A stretch of 16,759 nucleotides of DNA from Thermococci archaeon (GCA_003663535.1 QMUE01000004.1:1-16759), one strand, 5' to 3'. Positions 8,203 through 15,884 are shown, numbered from the stretch's first letter. Notes: generated by a model not told the origin, from the letters alone. Numbers and translations: made by a program.

Positions 8203-9219
8203 TCACCCCAACATAAATTTTATTTCTCTGCTTTCATAATCTTCAATAACAGCAAAGATACCACCAACTTTTATTACACCATTTTCCGTCTCTAAGTGAA
8301 TGTTATTAACAGCCTCCCTAAAAGATAGAGTATATCCAACAACGTTACCATGAAGAGTTTCTGTCTCCCCAGTTTTCACGTTTTTACCGATCACTTCTGC
8401 CATTATCGGGATAGACTCTATATGCCTCTTGACAAAATCGGCAGCATGGAACATTGCAAAAAATCTAACATCCTGTGGGTTAGTGAGATATTCTTTCTCC
8501 AAGGAGGACTCCTTGAAAATCTCAATTATAAGACTATATTGGGAAAATATTACCTCTGGATAAGTTGCTTTAAAACTTGGAGGGAGGGTTGGCCTGAAAC
8601 TTATATTTTGAATATTTACAACCTCTTTACCATCTGCCATTCCAATTAAGTGATTTAGTTTATAAAACTGCCTTACAAAGAGATTCCCCACACCTTCGAA
8701 TCCCTTTAGATTGGGTATCTTATCAATATAGAGAGACACTGTCACTCCTTTTTCAAGAGTTTTTAATAAATCACTTTGAATATCCTCAAAAAACTCACTG
8801 GGAGTTACTACTATGACCTCGTTTTTTGCAGACCTTAGAGTTTCTCTAAACATCTCAAGGGCCTCTTCAAAACTTTGACTCCTCCATATCGCCGGCCTCT
8901 GTTCTTCGCGTTTAAACTTTTTAATCTCACTTTCTAGCTTCACCATTATGTTCTCAAGTTCTTTTTTAAACCTGAAAAAGGCTATCCTTGGGGAGTATGC
9001 TGCATAAATCCTAGGAGTTCCCTCAACTTCGGTCACAAAACCCCTAATTTTAAGTGATGAGATTGTGTCATAAACCCTATTGTATGGAATTCCGCTTTTA
9101 GTAGAAATTTCCTTCGCAGTGCTGGGCCCATGAACAAGAAGTGTCCAATAAGTCAAGATCTCATACTTCGTAAATCCAATTTCACTCAATGTGTGTAAGA
9201 TTTCAGGATGTATCTCCAT
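8203..9219 (-). CDS. trmB: TrmB, sugar-sensing transcriptional regulator of the trehalose/maltose transporter
   Basis: TrmB represses sugar-transport promoters and releases them when it binds its sugar. Residues 8-75 form the winged helix ([33 protein letters not shown]), 80-108 a coiled-coil linker, and 110-338 the ligand domain with a phospholipase-D-like fold. The four residues reported to contact the sugar in T. litoralis TrmB (Ser229, Asn305, Gly320, Glu326) are all present at the same numbers when translation starts at the ATG at 9219, giving 338 residues. That start is preceded by AGGTGA; a GTG three codons earlier is the weaker choice. The gene sits between treT and malK, the same place as in T. 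litoralis. Two matching operators lie in the malE-pfkB intergenic region. A maltose/trehalose-type ligand is likely. Confidence 0.95.
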   Translation of the reverse strand: MEIHPEILHTLSEIGFTKYEILTYWTLLVHGPSTAKEISTKSGIPYNRVYDTISSLKIRGFVTEVEGTPRIYAAYSPRIAFFRFKKELENIMVKLESEIKKFKREEQRPAIWRSQSFEEALEMFRETLRSAKNEVIVVTPSEFFEDIQSDLLKTLEKGVTVSLYIDKIPNLKGFEGVGNLFVRQFYKLNHLIGMADGKEVVNIQNISFRPTLPPSFKATYPEVIFSQYSLIIEIFKESSLEKEYLTNPQDVRFFAMFHAADFVKRHIESIPIMAEVIGKNVKTGETETLHGNVVGYTLSFREAVNNIHLETENGVIKVGGIFAVIEDYESREIKFMLG

Positions 9220-9250
9220 ATCCGTCACCTGGAAAATATTGAAAAAGAAG

Positions 9251-10489
9251 TTAAAAAGAATTTAGTAAGTCAAGATACCTCTCCAAATGTTTTGTTATAA
9301 TGAAATTCTCCTTGACCCGTTCTTTTGCCTTTTTACCCATATCTTTCACTGTTTCAGGGTGTTTTATTAGATAAATGGCCTTTTCAGCAGCTTCCTCTAT
9401 ATTTTTGACAAGAAAACCTGTTTCTCCATCTACTATCTGCAATTTAATTCCTCCTACAGCTCTCCCGATTACTGGTTTCTCTTTCCACATTGCTTCTGTA
9501 ACCGTTAATCCAAAACCCTCCCTAATAGACATTTGTAAAATCACGTCGCTGGCCCTTTGAAAAGCATTCACTTCCCTTGCATAAACTCCAGTGAGATTTG
9601 TGAGGACTTTAACATCATAATCCTCTCCAAGTTTCCTTAGGGTTTTCTCAAAGTAAATCCAACCCTCTGGATCATCATGTGCCATTACTCCAACCAACAA
9701 GAGCTGAACATCAGGTATTTTTTCTTTGACTTTTCTGTAAACATCTATAACATCAAAGACCCCCTTCCATGGATCAAAACGGGCTACCTGTGTCAGTATC
9801 GGCCTCTCTGGATCAATATCGAATCTTTCTAGGATTTTTAATATTTCAGCTTTACTCAGTTCTATGTTTTTTTCGCTCAGCGGGTCGATTGATGGTGACA
9901 TTATGAGGACTTTATTTTTATCAAGATCCTCTTGAACGTATTCTTCCATATGGAAGATGTACTTGTCGTATTTTGCCACAAATTGCTTCAAAAACTTCCA
10001 GTATTCTAAGTTTGGATCACTTAAGTCTATGTGACACCTCCAAATCCAAGGTTGTTTTTTCTCATAAAACCCTATTAACGGTGCTGGTTGAGGATCGTGT
10101 ATTAAGACGTAGTCAAAATCACTTAGATCGAAATCTTCAGCATTCTTTTTGTTGATTTTCAAATAGAGATTCTTCATTTCCTCAGTTAATTCGAGCTCCT
10201 TGTTCCCCTGAAGAGCATTATGGAAGCTTTTCGTAACATTAAAAAACTCATTTGTACCCTCAATGACAAACCATCTTGTGTCAAGTCCAACATCTCTCAT
10301 CAACGGAACTAGATTATGTAAAATCTCCGCTACTCCCCCACCAAAAGAGGTGGAGTTAACATGGACAAAGCTCTTTCCTTGAAGTTTTTCCATCTTCTCT
10401 TTAATTCTACCTAACCCTTCTTCGCCTATTATTCCTACGTAATCACCCAATTTCTTTCCTTCTCCCCCAAACTTCGTCACTTCATACAT
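9251..10489 (-). CDS. treT: Trehalose glycosyltransferring synthase
   Basis: TreT reversibly joins NDP-glucose and glucose into alpha,alpha-trehalose. In this transporter setting it probably works to use imported trehalose. The 412-residue protein is a GT4-family, GT-B-fold enzyme. The N-terminal Gly loop FGGGVAEIL is at 49-57, the donor-site residues ARFDPWKG at 236-243, and the retaining-GT E-x7-E motif [12 protein letters not shown] at 323-334 (Glu324, Glu332). It is very similar, from memory, to T. litoralis and P. horikoshii TreT. An upstream in-frame extension of 43 codons into malG exists, but the ATG at 10489 has a strong GGAGG ribosome site and begins [13 protein letters not shown] like the characterised enzymes. 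It lies 14 bases after malG. No signal peptide or membrane segment is seen, so it is cytoplasmic. Confidence 0.95.
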   Translation of the reverse strand: MYEVTKFGGEGKKLGDYVGIIGEEGLGRIKEKMEKLQGKSFVHVNSTSFGGGVAEILHNLVPLMRDVGLDTRWFVIEGTNEFFNVTKSFHNALQGNKELELTEEMKNLYLKINKKNAEDFDLSDFDYVLIHDPQPAPLIGFYEKKQPWIWRCHIDLSDPNLEYWKFLKQFVAKYDKYIFHMEEYVQEDLDKNKVLIMSPSIDPLSEKNIELSKAEILKILERFDIDPERPILTQVARFDPWKGVFDVIDVYRKVKEKIPDVQLLLVGVMAHDDPEGWIYFEKTLRKLGEDYDVKVLTNLTGVYAREVNAFQRASDVILQMSIREGFGLTVTEAMWKEKPVIGRAVGGIKLQIVDGETGFLVKNIEEAAEKAIYLIKHPETVKDMGKKAKERVKENFIITKHLERYLDLLNSF

Positions 10490-10503
10490 TTCCCTTCCTC
10501 CTT

Positions 10504-11349
10504 TCATTTCTCTGTAGACCACCCTATCATACCACTTATGTAGTACTTCTGGAATAACGTATAAACCAGCAAGGGGACTAACATCACCATTATTGATGCA
10601 GCAGTCAATATCCCCCAATCAACAAAATATTGGCCTCTAAGAAGGGGTAATCTCTGAGTAGCCACATATTTCTCTGGATTTTGCAGAAAAACCAAGGCTA
10701 GGAAAAAGTCGCTCCAAACCCATGTAAATTGAAGTATTGCTGCAGATATCAATCCTGGAAGTGCCATTGGAAGAACTATTTTATAAAAAATCTTAAAATC
10801 AGATGCCCCATCTATCCTTGCAGCTTCTTCAACATCTGTAGGGAGCATTGAGAAGTAATTCCTCATAAAAAAGATTATCCAAGCCAATCCCCAAGCAGAA
10901 TGAACAAGGATTAACCCTTGAAATTTATTCAAGAGATGGAAATTCCTTAAAAGGAAGTACAGAGGCACTATGGTCATCTGTTGAGGCAGTGCCATTAAAA
11001 AAACTATAAACGCAAAGAGATAATGTTTTACTGGAAAACTGTATCTCGCAAAAGCATAAGCGGCCAATGCGGCTACTAAAAGCGGTGTAATTGTTGACGG
11101 GATCGCTATTATCAAAGAATTTCTAAGACCTTCACTTATTGGAAACATTGGATGGTTAAAAGCACCCACAAAATTCTTTAGAGTTATAGTAAATGGACTA
11201 AAGTGCCACCATCCACCTACTATTTCCCTATAAGGCCTTATTGAGGCCATAAGAACCCCTACAAAGGGTATTAACCAGATTACCCCCAAAATCCATGCAA
11301 TACTGTTTGAAATTATGAATTCTTTAAGCTTATATTTGGGTATATTCAT
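10504..11349 (-). CDS. malG: MalG-type sugar ABC transporter permease
   Basis: This 281-residue membrane protein has about six transmembrane helices (first near 12-34). It carries the CUT1 permease EAA loop EEAARIDGASDFKIFYKIVLP (about 175-195), which contacts MalK. A short cytoplasmic N-terminus, the periplasmic-side loop IRPYREIVGGWWHFSPF and the C-terminal FQKYYISGMIGWSTEK are typical of the MalG partner. The start is the only good one: GGAGGAGG lies a few bases upstream, inside the last codons of malF, and the genes are separated by a single base. Together with MalF it forms the channel of the importer. In-frame family identity is clear; the sugar specificity is not readable from this subunit. 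Confidence 0.93.
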   Translation of the reverse strand: MNIPKYKLKEFIISNSIAWILGVIWLIPFVGVLMASIRPYREIVGGWWHFSPFTITLKNFVGAFNHPMFPISEGLRNSLIIAIPSTITPLLVAALAAYAFARYSFPVKHYLFAFIVFLMALPQQMTIVPLYFLLRNFHLLNKFQGLILVHSAWGLAWIIFFMRNYFSMLPTDVEEAARIDGASDFKIFYKIVLPMALPGLISAAILQFTWVWSDFFLALVFLQNPEKYVATQRLPLLRGQYFVDWGILTAASIMVMLVPLLVYTLFQKYYISGMIGWSTEK

Positions 11350-11350
11350 T

Positions 11351-12232
11351 TTACTCCCTCCTCCGGATTAACCATAAAGCCGGGATAAGTGTTAACGTGG
11401 TCAACAAAACTGCCACCACTGCGGCATAATTGTAGTTAAGGGCCCTTGCGAAATAGTCCCACATTTGAAGTGCAAGCACCATTGAAGCACCGCCAGGACC
11501 ACCTCCCGTGGCTACATAGACAACATCAAATATCTTAAGATCCCATAGAAGGGTCATTGCCACAACCACAATTGTTATTGGTTTCAATAGGGGCCATGTT
11601 ACGTTTTTAAATATCTGGAAGCGATTAGCTCCATCTATCAATGCTGCTTCATAGTAATCTTTTGGTATTGACGCTAATCCAGCTGAGTACATTAACATGC
11701 TAAAACCAGTCCATATCCAAATTGAACCCAAAATTGCTGCAAATAGAGCAGTTTTTGGGTATGCTGTCCAGGTAATTGCTAACCCTTCAATCCCTAATGC
11801 TTTAAATATGGCAGGTATAACACCGGCACCTTCTTCGAAAAGAAAGCGGATGATTAAGCCCCCAACGATCATTGGGATTACCATGCCCAAGAAGACTATT
11901 GACTTGATTACAGAGGCACCTTTAATTTCTTTCCCCCTTAATAAAAGTGCAATTCCTAGTCCCAAAAATACAGTAGCCGGAAGATGAATCGCTATCCACA
12001 CTACGTTATGAATAAGGGCGCCCCAAGGAGGAGAGTTAGTGGGAAATCTATCAAGGTTTACAATGTCCGGGCTCAAAAGAACATTTTTATAGTTTTCTAA
12101 CCCTACAAACTTGTCATCTAGAAAGAAACTAAGATACACAGTCTTAAATACAGGATATATAACAAATGGAACCATTAAAATCAAGGCTGGTAAAAGAAAA
12201 AAGAGAGGAGTCAAAGATTTAGACTTTCTCAT
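11351..12232 (-). CDS. malF: MalF-type sugar ABC transporter permease
   Basis: This 293-residue permease is the first of the pair. It begins MRKSKSLTPLFFLLPALILM with the first membrane helix near 8-30. The EAA loop YEAALIDGANRFQIFKNVTWP lies in the C-terminal third, followed by ATGGGPGGASMVLALQMWDY, a conserved CUT1 MalF/UgpA-family segment. An ATG 13 codons upstream would overlap the binding-protein gene by 26 bases. The ATG at 12232 is preferred because GGGGGAT sits 7-8 bases upstream and the gap to the previous stop is 13 bases. The protein is shorter than E. coli MalF (514 residues), which carries a large extra periplasmic loop; lengths near 295 are normal for archaeal relatives. Confidence 0.93.
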   Translation of the reverse strand: MRKSKSLTPLFFLLPALILMVPFVIYPVFKTVYLSFFLDDKFVGLENYKNVLLSPDIVNLDRFPTNSPPWGALIHNVVWIAIHLPATVFLGLGIALLLRGKEIKGASVIKSIVFLGMVIPMIVGGLIIRFLFEEGAGVIPAIFKALGIEGLAITWTAYPKTALFAAILGSIWIWTGFSMLMYSAGLASIPKDYYEAALIDGANRFQIFKNVTWPLLKPITIVVVAMTLLWDLKIFDVVYVATGGGPGGASMVLALQMWDYFARALNYNYAAVVAVLLTTLTLIPALWLIRRRE

Positions 12233-12245
12233 TAAGATCCCCCTT

Positions 12246-13487
12246 TCATTCTTTTGGGAACTTTTCATCAAGTGTCTTTAGAATCTCATCCAATCTATCC
12301 GGTTGTACCCACAGAAGTTTTAATTGATCCCAGAATGCCTTCTGCCATTCTCCTCCAACACTATCGTCCAAATCTGGTGCTGACTCAACGTTAGCAACCA
12401 CTTTGGCAACATCCTTCATTGGCTCCCAGTAATCATCCATTGTAACTTCCTTCCATGTCGCAAGTTTTCCAGAGCTAGTGCCAACGTGAATCCTTTGTCC
12501 TTCTGTAGCTATAAACTTGGCAAGTTCTAATGCTTCATTTGGATGACTTGTATACTTTGGCACCATGAAGTAATCTGGGGCGAGAACCATTGCCTTAACT
12601 CCTGGGAGTGATATTAGTCCGAGGTCAGTGGGATCATCTACCATACCTGTTAACCACGTTCCCATGAAGTAAAGTGCGTATTCTCCTTTCCACCATAACT
12701 CTACAGCAGACGTCCATTCAATCGGATCACTGAAATATCCAGCCTCTAGAAGTGGTACAAGTCTTTCTTCAAATATGCTCCTCACCTGCGGGTCTTGCCA
12801 CTTAACTTCGCCATTTATAAGTTTCTGTTGGAGTTCTGCCCCACCAAAAGTCATGATAAAGTGCTCAGTTACATCAGAAAGCGGCCATCCAACGCTGTCT
12901 CCACTAACTATTGGTGCTTTTATTCCAGGTATTTGTTTTATTTGTTCAAGCAATTTCACGAATTCATCCCATGTTTCGGGTGGTGTTAAACCATGTTCTT
13001 CAAAGAAGGACTTTCTATACCAGAAACCTGGCTTAGCTGCTGCAGTAAATGGTGCTCCATAGATTTTTCCATCAACTGTAACTGTGTCTAGAATCCCGGG
13101 AACATATTCATCTGGATTGATAATTTGGCCTAGTTCCATTACATGGCCTTTTGTACCCATGTCTGCAATGAACCATCCCCACATGAAGATCAAGTCTGCA
13201 GGAGTATCTCCCGACTCAAATTGCAATGGTAAAATTGTTGAAAGGTCTTCAGCTCTATAGGTCTTGTATTCAACCTTTATATCCGGATGCTCGGCTTCAA
13301 ATGCCTTGATAACCTCATTGAAAGCATCAAGCTCAGCTCCAGACCATGGGCCTATTACTTTCAAAGTAATTTGTTCTACAGTTGTAGTTTGAGTAGTAGT
13401 TTCACCGCCAATACACCCACTTGCCACAACTGCTACTGCCAAAACTCCTACCAACAAAAAACTAAACAACATTTTCTCCGTCTTCAT
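12246..13487 (-). CDS. Sugar ABC transporter substrate-binding lipoprotein (MalE/UgpB class)
   Basis: This 413-residue extracellular binding protein delivers sugar to the MalF/MalG pair. A lipoprotein-like signal is clear: MKTEK, a hydrophobic stretch, then VVASGCIGG with the acylatable Cys25 and a Thr-rich linker (ETTTQTTTVEQ) typical of Thermococcales. The mature part is a cluster-1 solute-binding fold (FNEVIKAFEAEHPDIKVEY; DLIFMWGWFIADMG; KIYGAPF; GEYALYFMGTWLTGM). It is Trp-rich, as sugar clefts are. It does not closely match my memory of the T. litoralis trehalose/maltose-binding protein, so it looks like another subfamily. The frame extends 18 codons further upstream, but the ATG at 13487 follows a GAGGTGTC ribosome site and starts the signal peptide. 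A TATA box overlapping a TrmB-type operator lies just upstream. Confidence 0.9.
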   Translation of the reverse strand: MKTEKMLFSFLLVGVLAVAVVASGCIGGETTTQTTTVEQITLKVIGPWSGAELDAFNEVIKAFEAEHPDIKVEYKTYRAEDLSTILPLQFESGDTPADLIFMWGWFIADMGTKGHVMELGQIINPDEYVPGILDTVTVDGKIYGAPFTAAAKPGFWYRKSFFEEHGLTPPETWDEFVKLLEQIKQIPGIKAPIVSGDSVGWPLSDVTEHFIMTFGGAELQQKLINGEVKWQDPQVRSIFEERLVPLLEAGYFSDPIEWTSAVELWWKGEYALYFMGTWLTGMVDDPTDLGLISLPGVKAMVLAPDYFMVPKYTSHPNEALELAKFIATEGQRIHVGTSSGKLATWKEVTMDDYWEPMKDVAKVVANVESAPDLDDSVGGEWQKAFWDQLKLLWVQPDRLDEILKTLDEKFPKE

Positions 13488-13509
13488 AGAGACACCTCGA
13501 GGTAATATG

Positions 13510-13524
13510 TATACTAAAAGTATA
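13510..13524. promoter_or_regulatory. TrmB operator overlapping the transporter promoter
   Basis: The sequence TATACT-AAA-AGTATA is a perfect palindrome with 6-base arms around a 3-base centre. Its core (13512-13522) is TACT-N3-AGTA, the operator form described for TrmB at the trehalose/maltose operon of T. litoralis. It sits on the downstream edge of the TATA box, a repressing position, and the trmB gene is in the operon it would control. The match is read directly; binding is inferred. Confidence 0.75.
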
Positions 13525-13530
13525 TATATC
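13521..13530 (-). promoter_or_regulatory. TATA box of the transporter operon
   Basis: On the minus strand GATATATATA is centred about 38 bases before the binding-protein ATG. A start site about 26 bases downstream (near 13500) leaves a short leader that holds GAGGTGTC. It overlaps the TACT-N3-AGTA palindrome, so a bound repressor would block TBP. Confidence 0.7.
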
Positions 13531-13591
13531 TTACTGCCCAAATATGTGTGTATATCTGGAGTTACGCATTCCTTATACTTACAAAAAGGTG

Positions 13592-13609
13592 CTAAAAATC
13601 CCCTTTTAG
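13592..13609. repeat. Inverted repeat between the two divergent promoters
   Basis: CTAAAA and TTTTAG face each other across six bases (ATCCCC), with more scattered outer matches. It lies midway between the two TrmB-type operators. It could be an activator or second-repressor site, or chance in AT-rich DNA. Nothing else was recognised in the rest of 13531-13640. Confidence 0.3.
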
Positions 13610-13642
13610 TGACATCTTCAAAAAGTCAAATAAATGATAAGA

Positions 13643-13662
13643 AGTATTTACTTTAAGTATAA
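13643..13662 (+). promoter_or_regulatory. Candidate pfkB promoter with embedded TrmB operator
   Basis: A second exact TACT-N3-AGTA site (TACT-TTA-AGTA, 13649-13659) overlaps the TATA-like TTTAAGTATAA (13652-13662). A start about 26 bases on, near 13683, would give a leader of about 27 bases with the ribosome site GAGGGGGAT. A further AGTA half-site lies at 13643-13646. A competing TATA at 13674-13679 (TTTAAA) would place the start inside the ribosome site and is less attractive. Confidence 0.6.
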
Positions 13663-13709
13663 CAAAGAAAAACTTTAAACATTTATGAGTATCCTAGAGG
13701 GGGATTAGC

Positions 13710-14645
13710 ATGATATTTTCAATAGGAGAAGTCTTGATAGACTTTATTGCGAAAGAGGAGGGAGCATTAAAAGATGTCATAGAATTCGAAAAACATCCTG
13801 GAGGAGCCCCAGCAAATGTTAGCGTTGGGTTAGCAAGATTAGGCGTCAAATGTGCCTTGATAAGTAAAGTAGGGGCTGACTCCTTTGGAGAATTCCTTAT
13901 CAATGCCCTTGAACGAGAAGGTGTGGAAATCAAGTACATTTCTCAAGATATTGAAAAGCACACAGGAATAGTTTTTGTCCAGTTAATAGGTGCAAAACCA
14001 GAATTCATACTTTATGATGGGGTGGCCTATTTCAACATGAAGCTTGAAGATATAATGGTAGATATAGAGAGTGCAACTCTCATTCATTTTGGTAATGTTC
14101 TTTTCGCAAGAGAACCCAGTAGATCCACATTATTTGAAATACTAAACAAGGCCAAAGGAAAGGTTCCCATTAGTTACGATGTTAACATAAGACTTGATCT
14201 TTGGAAAGGAAAAGAGGATGCCATGTTTAAAGACATAGAACACGCTCTAAAACTGGCAGACCTAGTGAAAATAGGAGACGAAGAGGTGGAATATCTGCAA
14301 AAAAATGGATTCAACCTAAATGACTTTGATTTCAAACTGATTGCAATAACCAAAGGTGCAAAAGGAAGCACAATAATTCACAGGGAAATAAAGGTAGAAG
14401 TTCCTTCTTACAAGGTAAAGCCTACTGATACAACAGGAGCTGGAGATGCGTATATGGCAGCCCTTTTGGCCTCTTTGAGTTACATGAACAAGTTAAAAAC
14501 ACTAGAATTCTCAAAGAACGAGCTAGAAGAGATCGGGCGTTTCTCAAATTTAGTAGCTGCCCTCTCAACAACAAAAAGAGGAGCCTGGAGCGTACCCACT
14601 TTAGAAGAGCTCAAACATTATGGGAAGTTTCAATTTCTTCCTTAG
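13710..14645 (+). CDS. PfkB/ribokinase-family sugar kinase, probable ATP-dependent fructokinase
   Basis: This 311-residue cytoplasmic kinase transfers phosphate from ATP to a sugar hydroxyl. Both family signatures are present: GGAPANVSVGLARLG (31-45) and DTTGAGDAYMAALLASL (240-256), with Asp246 as catalytic base and the GAGD anion hole. The IGEVLIDFIA start and HPGGAPAN segment are those of the fructokinase branch, to which the characterised T. litoralis fructokinase belongs. 2-Keto-3-deoxygluconate or another ketose is the main alternative. The start has GAGGGGGAT upstream. It is divergent from the transporter operon and shares its TrmB-type operator sequence. This is notable because Thermococcales phosphorylate glucose with an ADP-dependent kinase and need fructokinase only for a free ketose. 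Its 3' end overlaps the opposing membrane-protein gene by 35 bases. Confidence 0.88.
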   Translation: MIFSIGEVLIDFIAKEEGALKDVIEFEKHPGGAPANVSVGLARLGVKCALISKVGADSFGEFLINALEREGVEIKYISQDIEKHTGIVFVQLIGAKPEFILYDGVAYFNMKLEDIMVDIESATLIHFGNVLFAREPSRSTLFEILNKAKGKVPISYDVNIRLDLWKGKEDAMFKDIEHALKLADLVKIGDEEVEYLQKNGFNLNDFDFKLIAITKGAKGSTIIHREIKVEVPSYKVKPTDTTGAGDAYMAALLASLSYMNKLKTLEFSKNELEEIGRFSNLVAALSTTKRGAWSVPTLEELKHYGKFQFLP

Positions 14646-14952
14646 TTTCTTCTTTTTCCTTCTGGCCGAATAAGCCGATCAAATCATGAAGTACCACTAA
14701 ATCTATTCCAGCATTAAGAGCTTGAGGAAGTGAACCTGCCATTAGCATCAAGATCGCAAAGAAAAAATCTAATCCTTTGTATATTACAGCTATCTTAACA
14801 ACTCTCTTTTGCCCTCTGAATATCCCCCAAGCAAGAAGAAAATTTAACAACGCAAATGCAAGCAACATATATCGCTCAATATTCCCGACTCCACTAGAAT
14901 AATATAAGAGAAAAAGCGATTGAAGGAAAAGTAGGTACGCTGCTAGTTTCAT
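14611..14952 (-). CDS. Small membrane protein of unknown function
   Basis: I do not recognise this 113-residue protein. It is hydrophobic, with about four predicted membrane segments (roughly 3-20, 27-45, 52-72 and 75-92, the last two less certain). A charged cytoplasmic-like tail, GQKEKEETKEEIETSHNV, follows. A Lys/Arg cluster (RGQKRVVK) lies between segments two and three. The ATG overlaps the stop of the broken PLP-enzyme gene in an ATGA arrangement, so it was built to be translated together with that gene. The last 35 bases overlap the end of the convergent pfkB gene. Four-helix proteins of this size are often small transporters or membrane anchors, but nothing here decides that. Confidence 0.7.
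   Translation of the reverse strand: MKLAAYLLFLQSLFLLYYSSGVGNIERYMLLAFALLNFLLAWGIFRGQKRVVKIAVIYKGLDFFFAILMLMAGSLPQALNAGIDLVVLHDLIGLFGQKEKEETKEEIETSHNV
14646..14662 (+). terminator. Pyrimidine-rich terminator candidate for pfkB
   Basis: Just past the pfkB stop codon the plus strand is a run of T and C (TTTCTTCTTTTTCCTTC), fitting a Thermococcales T-rich terminator. On the opposite strand the same bases encode the Lys/Glu tail of the membrane protein. Confidence 0.35.
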
Positions 14953-15807
14953 CGAGCCTCACTCAAGTATTTCTCAAAGACCTCAACGTATTTAAACCCA
15001 TCGTCTGGAAATATCAAAACTGTAGTTCCAAGGTATTTATCGTGGATTTTCTCGAAGGCTTTAACCACCGCACCCGAACTCAGGCCTATTAAAAGGCCAT
15101 CTTCTCTGGCTATCTGTATTGACCCTTCGATTGCTTCTCTTTGGATAATCTCGATTACTTCGTCAATCTCCACCTTAAAGAACCATTTTGGCTTTGTTTC
15201 GAGCCTTTTTATGCCCGGTATCTCTTCGCCTTTGGCCGGTACTACTCCAATAACTTTTGTGGTGTAGCGTTCCTTGAAATATTTCGCTATTCCCCCTATG
15301 TGGCCCGAAGTGCCTATTCCTGCTATTATAATGTCAGGTCTTTTGCCTATGCTTTTCAGTTGTTCGTCTATTTCTCTTGCAGTAAAGAGATAGTGGGCCT
15401 CGAAATTGTCTTCGTTCTCGAACTGGTTGAGGTTGGCTACCCTAGCTTTTCTCGCTTCTTCGACGACGTACTCAACCATATTAGGATCTATAGTCTCAAA
15501 ATCGGTCATAACTACCTCCACACCGAGTACTTTGAGCAGGATTTGGGTAGTCACTGGCGTTGGCTTTGGCAGATATGCTCTAAACCCTATTCCCAGAACA
15601 TTGCTGAGGGATGCCAAAGTCTTCCCGCTCGATAGCCTTCATAAGCATGTTAAAAACTGCTCTGTCCTTTATGCTCCTGCTGAAGGGGTTATAAAAAACT
15701 CCAGCTTGGCAAAATACATCCCCCCTTTCATCTGAAAGTGAAAGCTTGAGCAGGGGGGTTGGTTTGAATTTTTCAAAGAGCTCGAGTGGATTGTTGAACA
15801 CGTTCAT
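14949..15807 (-). pseudogene. Cysteine-synthase-family PLP enzyme, inactivated by an internal deletion
   Basis: Two frames belong to one fold-type II PLP enzyme. The first (15807 to about 15616) reads KPTPLLKLSL and SRSIKDRAVFNM, with the PLP-binding Lys of SxKDR, up to AIERED. The second (about 15617-14949) resumes at LASLSNVLGIGFRAYLPKP and contains the glycine loop GIGTSGHIGG and the late GLSSGAV motif, ending YLSEAR. Family members have about 20 residues between these points, including the substrate-binding TSGN loop. That stretch is absent, and the frames differ by an amount needing a missing length of 3n+2 bases, near 56-62. Without TSGN the product cannot work. Upstream are a GGTGATC ribosome site and a good TATA box, and the downstream gene overlaps it. 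An intact copy would make cysteine or a related amino acid. An assembly error is the alternative. Confidence 0.8.
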
Positions 15808-15839
15808 TTTTGATCACCGTATTGGCCTTTTAATCGGCG

Positions 15840-15847
15840 CTTATAAG
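15840..15847 (-). promoter_or_regulatory. TATA box for the PLP-enzyme/membrane-protein operon
   Basis: CTTATAAG, preceded on the minus strand by A-rich BRE-like sequence (AAAGAAACA), lies about 37 bases before the ATG at 15807. A start about 25 bases downstream leaves a short leader carrying GGTGATC. The promoter looks intact although the first gene is broken. Confidence 0.6.
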
Positions 15848-15868
15848 TGTTTCTTTTGCGGCAATCTT

Positions 15869-15884
15869 ATACAAAAATGTGTAT
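15869..15884 (-). terminator. Small hairpin with T-run after the ThiI-like gene
   Basis: Directly after the stop codon ATACA and TGTAT can pair across CATTTT. The stem is only five pairs, so this is a weak candidate for ending the ThiI-like transcript before the next promoter. Confidence 0.25.

Noticed and set aside
7950..8239. Open plus-strand frames opposite malK and the end of trmB
   Set aside because: They are antisense shadows of well-conserved genes, with no ribosome site, promoter or recognisable protein motif.
10490..10618. N-terminal extension of TreT by 43 codons
   Set aside because: It runs out of frame through the end of malG; the ATG at 10489 has the GGAGG site and matches known TreT starts.
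13488..13541. N-terminal extension of the binding protein by 18 codons
   Set aside because: It would cross the TATA box and operator and bury the signal peptide; the ATG at 13487 has a proper ribosome site.
13488..13709. Thermococcales glycolytic motif (TATCAC-N5-GTGATA)
   Set aside because: I looked for it in the regulatory region because TrmB-like regulators use it; no match is present, only TACT-N3-AGTA sites.
15580..15807. A separate 75-residue protein
   Set aside because: It is the front part of the PLP enzyme up to the deletion; the residues after AIEREDF are out-of-frame read-through.
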